Assembly: GCF_900128905.1 (NCBI RefSeq)
Contig: NZ_FQTV01000012.1
Location: 1-64,000 of the forward strand
DNA length: 64,000 nt
Direction: 5' to 3'
From: Bacteroides luti
GTDB lineage: Bacteria; Bacteroidota; Bacteroidia; Bacteroidales; Bacteroidaceae
Part shown: one piece after another, positions 35,083-44,461 of the stretch
Numbering within the stretch: position 1 is the first letter of the stretch
Layout: each line of letters opens with the position of its first letter
Translations under genes and position numbers: made by a program
The notes under the pieces: generated by a model
What the model was told of the DNA's origin: nothing
Databases searched by the model: none
What the model saw: the letters and a program-made list of their open reading frames with translations, nothing else

Positions 35083-35541
35083 TCATTGCTTATTAGTAAG
35101 TTTGGATATATCCGATTTATTAAATTTACCTTTAATCTTAACTAAAGCAGCTTCTTTGCCGGTTGTAACAACTACCAATTCGCTGATGTCTTCGTTGTTC
35201 ATCTTAACCAATACTCTTACATTTTCGCCGTTTTCATTTGAGCGAACTAATGTTTCATATCCTTCAGCATTCAAGGTTTTTACCATTTCGGCAAATTTAT
35301 CTTTAATCTCTGATGAACATTTGCTCAGATCAAGTACCTGTAAAGAGTCGATGTCTTTTACTCCGCCCAAATCATCACCTTTAGAAAAAGATTTTGCCAG
35401 CGTCATCATAGACTTATCTAATTTTACATTCTCAACGTTAGGTGCATCAGAAAACTCTTTAAACAACTTTTCTATATTCTGGCCAAGGCTCAATTGAGCT
35501 ACCAGGAAAAGTGAGATACACAAAAAATACTTCTTTACCAT
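35083..35541 (-). CDS. DUF4252 secreted protein (first of operon)
   Basis: This 152-residue protein has a signal peptide (MVKKYFLCISLFLVAQLSLG) and DUF4252 layout: DDLGGVKDIDSLQVLDLSKCS, MVKTLNAEGYETLVR and LVVVTTGKEAALVKIKGKFN. It is a paralogue of the last gene of the operon. It is the first gene, 1 bp ahead of the sigma factor. The function of the family is unknown. The two paralogues on either side of a sigma/anti-sigma pair suggest they sense or report the envelope signal. Confidence 0.85.
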   Translation of the reverse strand: MVKKYFLCISLFLVAQLSLGQNIEKLFKEFSDAPNVENVKLDKSMMTLAKSFSKGDDLGGVKDIDSLQVLDLSKCSSEIKDKFAEMVKTLNAEGYETLVRSNENGENVRVLVKMNNEDISELVVVTTGKEAALVKIKGKFNKSDISKLTNKQ

Positions 35542-35641
35542 AATTCTGTAGATTTTTAGATGATTACTTTGTACTAATTAACGCGTTATCGATGTAAATA
35601 CATTAATTAGACGTAACGAAACAGAATGTTGTTACAAATAA

Positions 35642-35692
35642 AATAAAAAAAAGAGCGAAAAGAAAAGATTTTTATTTCTTTCCTCTTCGCTC
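35642..35692 (-). terminator. Terminator of recA
   Basis: On the minus strand GAGCGAAGAGGAAAGA pairs with TCTTTTCTTTTCGCTC (two mismatches) and is followed by eight T. Confidence 0.8.
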
Positions 35693-35696
35693 CTCA

Positions 35697-35798
35697 ATAT
35701 TTTTCTGAATATATTATGCTTTATTCTATCTTCAGATTGCTGGTCATCTTTTGATTTATCTATATTTTCGGAATATATTATGCTTTATTCTCTTTCAG
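35697..35798. repeat. direct repeat duplicating the recA 3' end
   Basis: A segment of about 36 bp is present twice, 64 bp apart; 21 bp (35707-35727 and 35771-35791) are identical. The second copy contains the recA stop and last codons, so the first looks like a duplicated 3' tail. Confidence 0.8.
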
Positions 35799-36818
35799 CT
35801 TTTCAAAGATTAAGCCTTCCAGTTCGTCGGCTAGTTCAGGATTATCATTGACAACCTGTTTTGCACCGTCTCTTCCCTGAGCAAGCTTAGTATCATTGTA
35901 GCTATACCATGAACCGCTCTTCTTGATAATACCAAGTTCGGCACCAAGGTCGATTATTTCTCCTGAACGAGAGATACCTTCGCCAAACATGATATCGAAC
36001 TCTGCTTTGCGGAAAGGAGGAGCAACCTTGTTCTTTACAATCTTCACGCGAGTTTGGTTACCAATTACTTCATCACCATCTTTTAGTTGGCTGGTACGAC
36101 GGATATCCAAACGTACAGAAGCATAAAACTTCAATGCGTTACCACCGGTTGTAGTTTCAGGGTTACCAAACATAACACCAATCTTTTCACGCAACTGGTT
36201 GATGAAGATACAAGTTGTTTTTGTCTTGCTGATAGTAGCAGTTAGCTTACGTAAAGCCTGAGACATTAAACGAGCCTGAAGTCCTAACTTGTTTTCTCCC
36301 ATGTCGCCTTCTATTTCGGCTTTTGGAGTAAGTGCAGCAACAGAGTCGATAACAACAATATCAACAGCAGATGAACGGATAAGCTGATCTGCAATTTCCA
36401 AAGCCTGTTCACCGTTATCAGGTTGTGAAATTAAAAGGTTATCAATATCTACACCCAGTTTCGCAGCATAGAAGCGGTCGAAAGCATGCTCTGCATCAAT
36501 GATTGCAGCAATACCTCCGGCTTTCTGAGCCTGAGCAATAGCATGGATTGCAAGTGTTGTTTTACCAGAAGATTCAGGACCATAGATTTCAATAACTCTT
36601 CCTTTAGGATATCCACCAACTCCTAATGCTACATTTAACGCAATAGAACCGGTAGGGATTACTTCTACTTCCTGCACATTATCATCGCCGAGTTTCATGA
36701 TAGAACCTTTGCCGTAGCTTTTTTCTATCTTATCCATGGCAGCCTGTAAGGCTTTTAATTTTTCGCTTGATGCCATATTTGTTTCAAAATTTAATTCATC
36801 GCTTTCTTTCTTTGCCAT
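35778..36818 (-). CDS. recA: RecA recombinase
   Basis: This 346-residue protein is RecA, which forms filaments on single-stranded DNA and carries out homologous recombination and SOS induction. Walker A is GPESSGKT (80-87); Walker [19 protein letters not shown] and the L2 loop with [26 protein letters not shown] are present. It follows bcp on the same strand by 31 bp. Length and motifs are normal. Confidence 0.99.
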   Translation of the reverse strand: MAKKESDELNFETNMASSEKLKALQAAMDKIEKSYGKGSIMKLGDDNVQEVEVIPTGSIALNVALGVGGYPKGRVIEIYGPESSGKTTLAIHAIAQAQKAGGIAAIIDAEHAFDRFYAAKLGVDIDNLLISQPDNGEQALEIADQLIRSSAVDIVVIDSVAALTPKAEIEGDMGENKLGLQARLMSQALRKLTATISKTKTTCIFINQLREKIGVMFGNPETTTGGNALKFYASVRLDIRRTSQLKDGDEVIGNQTRVKIVKNKVAPPFRKAEFDIMFGEGISRSGEIIDLGAELGIIKKSGSWYSYNDTKLAQGRDGAKQVVNDNPELADELEGLIFEKLKENKA

Positions 36819-36849
36819 AAATTAGTTAAAAGTTTTACTTGTTTATACT

Positions 36850-37296
36850 TTATAAAATTTGTTGAGCATGATTCTTTGTGCTCACTTCTTTAGGTGTAAT
36901 AATGCGCTCAATAATTCCTTCTTCATTAATAATAAAGGTGGTTCTTAATGTTCCCATGTACGATCTGCCATACATTTTCTTTTCGGCCCATACACCAAAT
37001 TGTTCTACCAGTTTCTTTTCTGTGTCGGCTATCAAAGTAAATGGAAGCTCGTTCTTTTGGATAAATTTCTGATGAGATTTCTCATCGTCTACGCTTACAC
37101 CAATTACTTCATATCCGGCTTTTCTTAGTTCGGTATAATTATCTCTGAGGCTGCAAGCCTGAGCTGTACATCCCGAAGTATTATCTTTTGGATAGAAGTA
37201 TAATACCACTTTTTTCCCTCTGTAATTGCTAAGGCTAATTTCTTCGCCTTTTTCGTTTATTCCCAGTATATCAGGGGCTTTATCTCCTACATTCAT
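36850..37296 (-). CDS. bcp: peroxiredoxin Bcp (thiol peroxidase)
   Basis: This 148-residue protein is a Bcp/PrxQ peroxiredoxin that reduces hydroperoxides using thioredoxin. The catalytic segment is FYPKDNTSGCTAQACSLRD with peroxidatic C43 and resolving C48 five residues later. No signal peptide, so it is cytoplasmic. It is next to recA, an arrangement common in Bacteroides. Confidence 0.97.
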   Translation of the reverse strand: MNVGDKAPDILGINEKGEEISLSNYRGKKVVLYFYPKDNTSGCTAQACSLRDNYTELRKAGYEVIGVSVDDEKSHQKFIQKNELPFTLIADTEKKLVEQFGVWAEKKMYGRSYMGTLRTTFIINEEGIIERIITPKEVSTKNHAQQIL

Positions 37297-37374
37297 AATT
37301 CTTAATTGTTAGATTTAATGTTTACAAAGATAAAAATAAAAAGTTAAGTACGGCAATAATTGTTGCAAATCTGC

Positions 37375-38391
37375 TTACTTAATAGAATAATTCAATTTGG
37401 TTGTAACATCTTTTTTTCCCTTTTTTGGTGTTATAAAGATGCTTTTAAATAATTGCAGACTTACTCTTTTTCGTTTAGAGTAAGATTCAAAATTATCGCT
37501 CTTGTAGTCAAAGTCTTTTTGCCAACATGTAGTAGGGGAAACATAACAGTAGGTAGCTTCCTCAATTGAATTATCAGATTCTTTTGCCTTTTCGGCTACG
37601 AGAATGTTTTTCTTAGAAGGAGCTATACATATAATGCCTTTTCTTTTGCATTCATTAATTATTGGCGCAATTATACATTCGTAGTTGTCAACAATTGTTT
37701 GGGTAGAAAAATTGTTATAAACAGAATTACCTATTTTTTGGATGGGCCTTAATTGAATGATATCTAAAGGAACTTTGTTGAACAGATTATTGAACTCAAC
37801 TAAATCAAATAAATTATCCTGGTTAATTGTATAATTAATCCGCAACTTAAGATCGGGATATGTATGCTTTACTTCGGCAATATTTTTAAGTAGTTCAGGG
37901 ATATGTTCAAATTTGCCATTAGTCATGAAGAAATCGTAGGTCTCTTTCTTAAGACCATGCAAGGATAACGTGATCTCATTTAATCCCGCTTCGGCATATT
38001 TGTTTAGGAGTTCTTTGGTTATAAGAGCTCCGTTTGTAGTTATTGAAATATATGGAATGTGATGTTGCTTTCCCAAAGATATAATTCTCAGTATACCTTT
38101 GTATAAGGTAGGTTCGGCTCCACAACCAATTTGCAGTTTTAGTGCCCGGTGAAATATTGAATCAGCAATCAATTCAATATCTTCAATATCTATCTTTTGG
38201 TGTCCTTTTGTTTTTGATTCGGAATCGCTGAAATAGCACATCCGGCATCGGAAATTACATGCAATGACAGGGTCTAGAAAAATTCCTATATATCTTTTGT
38301 TGAAGATATGTAGAAGATAAATTCCTAGTAATTTAATCCTTCTATTCTTAATTTTGCCAAACAGGCTTAAAAGGTGATAGACGTTTTTCAT
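37375..38391 (-). CDS. radical SAM protein of unknown role
   Basis: This 338-residue radical SAM enzyme carries C45-x3-C49-x2-C52 (ACNFRCRMCYFSDS) for the 4Fe-4S cluster. The rest of the barrel is visible: LQIGCGAEPTLYKGI (the Gly-rich GxxEP motif), SITTNGALIT and EITLSLHGLKKETYDFF. The C-terminal 60 residues have further Cys (C-Y-V-S-P-T-T-C) that could bind an auxiliary cluster, but the SPASM pattern is not clear. It lies between carboxynorspermidine synthase and bcp, with a hairpin separating it from the former. Substrate unknown. Confidence 0.85.
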   Translation of the reverse strand: MKNVYHLLSLFGKIKNRRIKLLGIYLLHIFNKRYIGIFLDPVIACNFRCRMCYFSDSESKTKGHQKIDIEDIELIADSIFHRALKLQIGCGAEPTLYKGILRIISLGKQHHIPYISITTNGALITKELLNKYAEAGLNEITLSLHGLKKETYDFFMTNGKFEHIPELLKNIAEVKHTYPDLKLRINYTINQDNLFDLVEFNNLFNKVPLDIIQLRPIQKIGNSVYNNFSTQTIVDNYECIIAPIINECKRKGIICIAPSKKNILVAEKAKESDNSIEEATYCYVSPTTCWQKDFDYKSDNFESYSKRKRVSLQLFKSIFITPKKGKKDVTTKLNYSIK

Positions 38392-38408
38392 GCATATAGA
38401 TAAAAGAA

Positions 38409-38432
38409 GAGGGAAATAATATTATTTCCCTC
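38409..38432 (-). terminator. Terminator of the saccharopine-dehydrogenase-like gene
   Basis: GGGAAATAATATTATTTCCC (38411-38430) is a perfect 20-bp palindrome, extended by GA and TC on the flanks. It lies between the two minus-strand genes, 14 bp after the stop. Confidence 0.6.
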
Positions 38433-38445
38433 CAAACTTTTTATT

Positions 38446-39639
38446 TTAAAGTTCCAAATCTCCGTCGAACACCTCTACCCAAGGTAAGCCTTGTTTGTTT
38501 AGTTGTTCCATGAATGGATCCGGATTAAAGTCTTCTACGTTGTTTACTCCAGGATTTTTCCATTCGCCTTTAAGGAACATCATAGCTCCAATCATTGCAG
38601 GAACACCTGTTGTGTAACTTACGCCCTGAGCACCTGTTTCTTTGTAAGCTGCTTCGTGACTACAGTTGTTATATACGTAATATGTACGTTCTTTACCATC
38701 TTTGATACCGCGGATACGGCAACCGATAGAAGTTTCTCCTGTATAGTTTTCACCAAGATCTCCCGGATTAGGAAGAACTGCCTTAAGGAACTGAATAGGA
38801 ACAATCTTTTGTCCGTTGTAATCTATCTCATCAATACGAGCCATACCAATGTTTTGGATAACACGTAAGTGAGTAAGATATTCCTGACCGAAAGTCATCC
38901 AGAAACGAGCACGCTTCAATGTTGGATAGTTCTTAACCAGAGATTCAAGCTCTTCGTGGTAAATTACATAAGATTCTTTAGGACCGATATTTGGATAATT
39001 CAATGGCTTATGGATCTGATGAGGTTCAGTGATAACCCATTCACCATTTTCGTAATATTTTCCTTTCTGAGTAACCTCACGGATATTGATTTCCGGATTG
39101 AAGTTAGTAGCAAATGCTTTGTGATGATCGCCTGCATTGCAGTCTACGATATCCAGATAATGAATTTCGTCGAAGTGATGTTTAGCTGCATAAGCAGTAT
39201 ATACTCCACTTACTCCCGGGTCGAAACCACATCCTAAGATAGCAGTCAGTCCGGCTTCTTTAAACTTATCCTGATATGCCCATTGCCAGCTATATTCAAA
39301 GTGAGCTTCATCTTTTGGTTCGTAGTTAGCTGTGTCAAGGTAGTTAACTCCTGCAATCAGACAGGCATCCATAATGGTAAGGTCCTGATAAGGAAGGGCT
39401 ACGTTGATTACGATTTCAGGTTTGAAATCATTGAATAAAGCAACCAGTTCATCTACATTATCGGCATCAACCTGAGCCGTTTTTATTCTGTTTCCACCTA
39501 TAGCTTTAGCTATGGCATCACATTTCGATTTTGTACGGCTAGCCAACATGATATCTGTAAATACGTCAGCATTTTGTGCCACTTTATGTGCAACAACGGT
39601 TCCAACACCGCCGGCACCAATAATTAGAACTCTACCCAT
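38446..39639 (-). CDS. carboxynorspermidine synthase (saccharopine dehydrogenase family)
   Basis: This 397-residue NADPH-dependent enzyme joins a semialdehyde to a diamine in the carboxyspermidine route of polyamine synthesis, used by Bacteroidota. The Rossmann start is VLIIGAGGVGTVVAHKVAQ, and GCGFDPGVSGVYTAYAAKHHFDEI and WVEVFDGDLEL fit the family. The closest alternative is a lysine-pathway saccharopine dehydrogenase, which shares the fold. No other polyamine gene is in the window. Its own terminator separates it from the radical SAM gene. Confidence 0.87.
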   Translation of the reverse strand: MGRVLIIGAGGVGTVVAHKVAQNADVFTDIMLASRTKSKCDAIAKAIGGNRIKTAQVDADNVDELVALFNDFKPEIVINVALPYQDLTIMDACLIAGVNYLDTANYEPKDEAHFEYSWQWAYQDKFKEAGLTAILGCGFDPGVSGVYTAYAAKHHFDEIHYLDIVDCNAGDHHKAFATNFNPEINIREVTQKGKYYENGEWVITEPHQIHKPLNYPNIGPKESYVIYHEELESLVKNYPTLKRARFWMTFGQEYLTHLRVIQNIGMARIDEIDYNGQKIVPIQFLKAVLPNPGDLGENYTGETSIGCRIRGIKDGKERTYYVYNNCSHEAAYKETGAQGVSYTTGVPAMIGAMMFLKGEWKNPGVNNVEDFNPDPFMEQLNKQGLPWVEVFDGDLEL

Positions 39640-39764
39640 TTAAGTGTAATTTAATTGTTTTAATATTGATAACTCGGCAAAGATAAATAAATTAATTGAA
39701 GTGGGGAATAATCTTATAATATTTATGTGTCCGTAATAATGGATCTTTACCGTGTTTTGAAAGA

Positions 39765-40763
39765 CTATTTACCCATCCCGCCATTTTTGGCAATTATCCA
39801 TATAATAATGGGTGCTCCAAAGAGTGCGGTAACTGAATTAATAGGCAGTGTTCCCTGACTGCCGGGCATTTGTGAGATAAGGTCGCATACCAGCATAATG
39901 CCACTTCCGCAAAGGATGGAGGCAGGAATAATCATTTTATGATCGGATGTATGAAAAATGCCTCGGGCAATATGTGGAATGGTTACGCCGATAAAGGCAA
40001 TTGGTCCGGTAAAGGCGGTGGATGTTCCTGCCAATAGTGCAGTAGCCAGAATAATCCACAAGCGAGTACGAGAAACAGATACTCCAAGTCCGGTGGCATA
40101 CTTTTCGCCCAGCAATAAAACATTGAGCTTTTTCTGCATAATGAAGGCCAAGAGTGTACCTACGATTATAATTGGTGCCATGATTGACATGTAATCCCAG
40201 CTCACAGCCGAAAGACTTCCAAAAGTCCAAGAAATGAATAGCTTCAATGTATCCGGGTTACTGGTGCTTTGCAGAATGCTGACTATGGCTCCGGCAAAGT
40301 TACCGAACATCATTCCTATAATTAATAAGGATATAGTCTGCGGAACTTTCACAGATACAATAATTATCAGCAGCAATACCCCAACAGCTCCCAGAACAGC
40401 AGCGGTAACCTGTCCCCATCCGGCTATTACAAACCAGGGAAGCGATGAGGCGCCCAAAGTAAGCAAGGCTACTCCAAGACTAGCTCCCGAAGTAACACCC
40501 AGTACATCCGGGCCGGCAAGCGGGTTGCGGAATAGAGTCTGCATCAGCACACCTGCCACGGATAGTGCTGCGCCTGTAAGAATGGCAGTAAGGGCTTTAG
40601 GCAAGCGATAATTGATAATTATTTCCCTATATAAATCGTCTCCGCCACTTCCTGTAAGTGAAGACCATACATCTTTTAGCGAAAGGTTTACACTTCCAAA
40701 AGCTATGTCGCAGGTAAATGCAACAAAGAAAAGGAGTATCAGTAATAGAAATCTTGTTCTCAT
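39765..40763 (-). CDS. FecCD-family ABC permease (iron complex or cobalamin)
   Basis: This 332-residue inner-membrane permease of the BtuC/FecCD type has about nine to ten membrane segments, GVLMQTLFRNPLAGPDVLGVTSGASLG and the ATPase-contact segment GEKYATGLGVS. The start overlaps the upstream substrate-binding gene by 4 bp. No ATPase gene follows; the next gene downstream is carboxynorspermidine synthase. Substrate is either ferric siderophore, haem or cobalamin; the sequence alone does not decide. Confidence 0.92.
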   Translation of the reverse strand: MRTRFLLLILLFFVAFTCDIAFGSVNLSLKDVWSSLTGSGGDDLYREIIINYRLPKALTAILTGAALSVAGVLMQTLFRNPLAGPDVLGVTSGASLGVALLTLGASSLPWFVIAGWGQVTAAVLGAVGVLLLIIIVSVKVPQTISLLIIGMMFGNFAGAIVSILQSTSNPDTLKLFISWTFGSLSAVSWDYMSIMAPIIIVGTLLAFIMQKKLNVLLLGEKYATGLGVSVSRTRLWIILATALLAGTSTAFTGPIAFIGVTIPHIARGIFHTSDHKMIIPASILCGSGIMLVCDLISQMPGSQGTLPINSVTALFGAPIIIWIIAKNGGMGK

Positions 40764-41884
40764 TTCAGCTTTTGCATGTAGGTGAATTCATAATTGGGCA
40801 GCAATTCCGGGTGAAGCGCTTTTATCATGTCACTAAGAATGAGGTAGGGGCGGGCAACAGCACTTTCCCAGTAGTCGTTACCTCCGGTGGCATTCATCCG
40901 TTTATTGTAATTATATACATTTCCTTCTTTGTATGCCTTGAATAGCTTGTATTTAGCATCTATTTTACCCAGTTCATCCAATGAGTTAGCCTGAGAGCCT
41001 ACCCACACATCTGCCTTGCTGAAATTAATCAAAGCCGATTCTATATTGGAAGATATGCTGCCACTGGTGGTATCATTCTCATAGAAATAGGAGCCCCCCG
41101 CATCGCGGAACATCTTTGCATTAAAACTTCTTCCGGCCGGCATTGTCCATGTACCGCGGAAGTCTTGTCCGGATACCAGGGTAGGGCGATCTTTTACTTT
41201 CTGAGCCAATGCAGATACATCTTTATATCTTTTCTCAACATCATTGAACAGACTGTCTGCCAAGTCCGATTTATCGAAGAATGCTCCTATAAACTTTATC
41301 CATTCTGCGCGCGCCAGTAACGAAGTCTCTTGCCATTCAATATTATAGATAACCGACAGTCCGCTTTGAGTGAGTCTTCTAGAATTCTCATCTTCTGCAT
41401 TGTAAGCCGAAGTCATTACTGCTTGCGGATGGAGCACCAGAAGGTTCTCGATATCCAGATTGAAAGCATCTCCCAAATCCTTTACTCTGCCTTCTTTAAC
41501 TCCCTTCAATATCTCCGGATTATAAACCCATGCAGCACTGCATACCCCGGTCACTTTGTCGAGTTCGCCCAGCATTTGCAGAAACTCAAAGTAAGTTGCC
41601 GAATTGGCAACGAGCGATTTCAAAGGAATCTGAATCTTTTTCCCATCCTGTGGAACGCTTGTCTTTACATCTTTCACCAGGTAATATCTGGCATATATTT
41701 CTCCTTTTTTCCAGGGATTAAAGACTGTTACGCAAGTATAACTGTCAGCCTTTCCAATGGAAAAGCCTTCTGCGTATTTTATTTTAAGAGGTTCTCCTGT
41801 AGCCTCACTTTTATTTTTTTGTTTATTGGTGCAACCAGTAAAAAGTATCAGTGTAAAAAGAAGTATATAATGTAGATGTTTCAT
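40760..41884 (-). CDS. ABC substrate-binding lipoprotein (BtuF/FepB type)
   Basis: This 374-residue periplasmic binding lipoprotein has a signal peptide with lipobox FTGC (C18). The two-lobed fold has LVANSATYFEFLQMLGELDKVTGVC and LLVLHPQAVMTSAY segments of the BtuF/FepB class. It is cotranscribed with the permease (4-bp overlap). I see no B12 riboswitch in the 500 bp upstream. Substrate is uncertain between metal chelate and cobalamin. Confidence 0.88.
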   Translation of the reverse strand: MKHLHYILLFTLILFTGCTNKQKNKSEATGEPLKIKYAEGFSIGKADSYTCVTVFNPWKKGEIYARYYLVKDVKTSVPQDGKKIQIPLKSLVANSATYFEFLQMLGELDKVTGVCSAAWVYNPEILKGVKEGRVKDLGDAFNLDIENLLVLHPQAVMTSAYNAEDENSRRLTQSGLSVIYNIEWQETSLLARAEWIKFIGAFFDKSDLADSLFNDVEKRYKDVSALAQKVKDRPTLVSGQDFRGTWTMPAGRSFNAKMFRDAGGSYFYENDTTSGSISSNIESALINFSKADVWVGSQANSLDELGKIDAKYKLFKAYKEGNVYNYNKRMNATGGNDYWESAVARPYLILSDMIKALHPELLPNYEFTYMQKLK

Positions 41885-42280
41885 CGGTTTATTGTTTTAC
41901 TTAGACAAAGGTAATAAAATGCAGAAAGAAAGAAGTTATTTGGCAATCTTTTCTTTCGAGGAACCTAAGCTGTTATACTGAGGCTGATAAACAAATTATA
42001 TTATATAAGTTTTAAATTAGCAGTACGGCTAATTATAAAATAGTCTACACTATTTGTATTTAAAGTCTAGGTTTAATTATAAAAAGGTGTACTGCTATTT
42101 AAGAATATGTTTCGAACAATAGATCTAGCTTATTCTTTATCTATACTAAGCACCGGGGAATGTTTTTTCTGTCAAACGGATGACGCACTCTGACATAACG
42201 GCAGTAATTCTGTCAGAATCTCCAATAAAATAGCAAACATAACTGTCATACCATAAAAGTTTCTATAAGATTTTAGTTTT
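41885..42280. other. divergent intergenic region with TGTCA/TGACA motifs
   Basis: The region between the binding-protein gene and the dnaK promoter has no gene. TGTCA or TGACA occurs near 42171, 42190, 42211 and 42244; TTCTGTCAGAA (42208-42218) is nearly palindromic. These could be activator sites for the sigma-54-type dnaK promoter. Confidence 0.45.
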
Positions 42281-42296
42281 TGGCACGACGTTTGTT
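42281..42296 (+). promoter_or_regulatory. sigma-54-type promoter of dnaK
   Basis: TGGCACGACGTTTGTT fits the sigma-54 consensus (TGGCAC, 5 bp, TTGC) with a single change (TTGT for TTGC). Transcription would start about 12 bp further on, giving an untranslated leader of roughly 85 bp. Sigma-54 promoters need an ATP-driven activator, which would bind upstream. Confidence 0.65.
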
Positions 42297-42393
42297 TCTT
42301 AATTGGCGTATGGTTGCTCCATATACGAAAACAACGTTAGAGAGCAATCGACAACATTAAATAGAATAATAATTAAAAAACAAAATAACAATC

Positions 42394-44316
42394 ATGGGAA
42401 AAATTATTGGAATTGACTTAGGAACAACAAACTCTTGTGTTTCTGTATTCGAAGGAAACGAGCCTGTAGTAATAGCAAATAGCGAAGGTAAACGTACAAC
42501 TCCTTCAATTGTTGCATTTGTAGACGGCGGCGAACGTAAAGTAGGTGATCCTGCAAAACGTCAGGCTGTAACAAACGCAAAGCGTACGGTATTCTCTATC
42601 AAACGTTTTATGGGTGAGAACTGGGATCAGGTACAAAAAGAAGTTGCACGTGTTCCTTACAACGTTGTAAAAGGCGACAATAATACTCCACGTGTTGATA
42701 TTGACGGACGTCTTTATACTCCACAGGAAATTTCTGCAATGATTCTTCAGAAAATGAAAAAAACTGCAGAAGATTATCTTGGACAAGAAGTTACTGAAGC
42801 TGTTATCACAGTTCCTGCATACTTTAGCGACTCTCAACGTCAGGCTACAAAAGAAGCCGGACAGATTGCCGGTCTTGAAGTTAAACGTATTGTAAACGAA
42901 CCAACTGCTGCAGCTTTGGCTTACGGTCTTGATAAAGCTCACAAAGATATGAAGATCGCCGTATTCGACTTAGGTGGTGGTACATTCGATATCTCTATCC
43001 TTGAATTCGGTGGCGGTGTATTCGAAGTTCTTTCAACTAACGGTGATACTCACCTTGGTGGTGACGACTTCGACCAGGTTATTATCGACTGGTTGGCTGA
43101 TGAATTTAAGAATGATGAAGGTGTAGACTTGCGTCAGGATCCAATGGCTCTTCAACGTTTGAAGGAAGCTGCTGAAAAAGCAAAAATTGAACTTTCTTCA
43201 ACTACAACAACTGAAATCAACTTGCCATACATTATGCCAGTTGCAGGTGTGCCAAAGCACTTGGTTAAGACATTGAGTCGTGCTAAATTCGAATCACTTG
43301 CACATAACTTGATTCAGGCTTGTGTTGAACCTTGTCGTAAAGCAATGGATGCTGCAGGATTAAGCAACTCAGATATCGACGAAGTTATCCTAGTAGGTGG
43401 TTCTACTCGTATTCCAGCTGTTCAGGATCTTGTTGAGAAATTCTTCGGAAAGACTCCTTCTAAAGGTGTAAACCCAGACGAAGTAGTTGCTATTGGTGCA
43501 GCAGTTCAAGGTGCTGTATTAACAGACGAAATTAAAGGTGTGGTTCTTTTGGATGTTACTCCACTTTCAATGGGTATTGAAACATTAGGTGGTGTAATGA
43601 CTAAATTGATCGATGCAAATACAACTATCCCTTGCAAGAAGAGTGAAGTATTCTCTACTGCTGCCGATAACCAAAGTGAAGTAACTATCCACGTACTTCA
43701 GGGAGAACGTCCAATGGCAAGTCAGAACAAGTCAATTGGTCAGTTCAACCTTTCAGGTATCGCTCCGGCTCGTCGTGGAATTCCTCAGATTGAAGTATCT
43801 TTCGATATCGATGCAAATGGTATCCTGAAAGTAACTGCTAAAGATAAAGCTACAGGTAAGGAACAAACAATCCGTATTGAAGCTTCAAGTGGTCTGAGCA
43901 AAGAAGAAATTGATCGTATGAAAGCTGAAGCAGAAGCTAACGCTGAAGCAGATAAGCAAGAACGTGAAAAGATTGACAAGTTGAATCAGGCAGATAGCAT
44001 GATCTTCCAGACTGAAAAACAACTTGAAGAACTTGGCGATAAACTTCCTGCTGACAAGAAAGCTCCTATTGAAGCTGCTCTTGCTAAGCTGAAAGAAGCT
44101 CACAAGGCTCAGGATATTGCCGGTATCGACGCTGCAACAGCAGAGTTGAACAAAGTATTCCAGGCTGCAAGTGAACAAATGTATGCTCAGGGTGCTGGTC
44201 AACCAGGTGCTGGACAAGCTGGTCCTGATATGAATGCCGGTGCAGGTGCACAAGGTGGTTCTGACAAACATCAGGGAGACAATGTTCAGGATGCTGATTT
44301 TGAAGAAGTAAAATAA
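42394..44316 (+). CDS. dnaK: DnaK chaperone (Hsp70)
   Basis: This 640-residue Hsp70 has the actin-like ATPase domain ([20 protein letters not shown]), a substrate-binding domain ([21 protein letters not shown]) and the helical lid with a Gly/Ala/Gln-rich tail (residues about 600-640) ending [11 protein letters not shown]. No grpE or dnaJ gene is adjacent. A terminator follows. Control is probably by the sigma-54-type promoter upstream. Confidence 0.99.
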   Translation: MGKIIGIDLGTTNSCVSVFEGNEPVVIANSEGKRTTPSIVAFVDGGERKVGDPAKRQAVTNAKRTVFSIKRFMGENWDQVQKEVARVPYNVVKGDNNTPRVDIDGRLYTPQEISAMILQKMKKTAEDYLGQEVTEAVITVPAYFSDSQRQATKEAGQIAGLEVKRIVNEPTAAALAYGLDKAHKDMKIAVFDLGGGTFDISILEFGGGVFEVLSTNGDTHLGGDDFDQVIIDWLADEFKNDEGVDLRQDPMALQRLKEAAEKAKIELSSTTTTEINLPYIMPVAGVPKHLVKTLSRAKFESLAHNLIQACVEPCRKAMDAAGLSNSDIDEVILVGGSTRIPAVQDLVEKFFGKTPSKGVNPDEVVAIGAAVQGAVLTDEIKGVVLLDVTPLSMGIETLGGVMTKLIDANTTIPCKKSEVFSTAADNQSEVTIHVLQGERPMASQNKSIGQFNLSGIAPARRGIPQIEVSFDIDANGILKVTAKDKATGKEQTIRIEASSGLSKEEIDRMKAEAEANAEADKQEREKIDKLNQADSMIFQTEKQLEELGDKLPADKKAPIEAALAKLKEAHKAQDIAGIDAATAELNKVFQAASEQMYAQGAGQPGAGQAGPDMNAGAGAQGGSDKHQGDNVQDADFEEVK

Positions 44317-44351
44317 TAACTGCTCTACAGAGCAATATGCATTCATAAATT

Positions 44352-44388
44352 AAGCCGCTGTAAATGGTGAATTTACAGCGGCTTTTTG
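44352..44388 (+). terminator. Terminator of dnaK
   Basis: AAGCCGCTGTAAA pairs with TTTACAGCGGCTT across a short loop and is followed by a T run. Confidence 0.88.
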
Positions 44389-44461
44389 TTTCTATATAAG
44401 AAATTATTCATTAGCTTTGGCGCTGAAAATAAAATATACAACACAATCAATAAATAGAAAA

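Noticed and set aside
41885-42280. Cobalamin riboswitch upstream of the ABC binding-protein gene
   Set aside because: The conserved B12-box core and the expected multi-helix layout could not be found on the minus strand, so a substrate could not be inferred this way.
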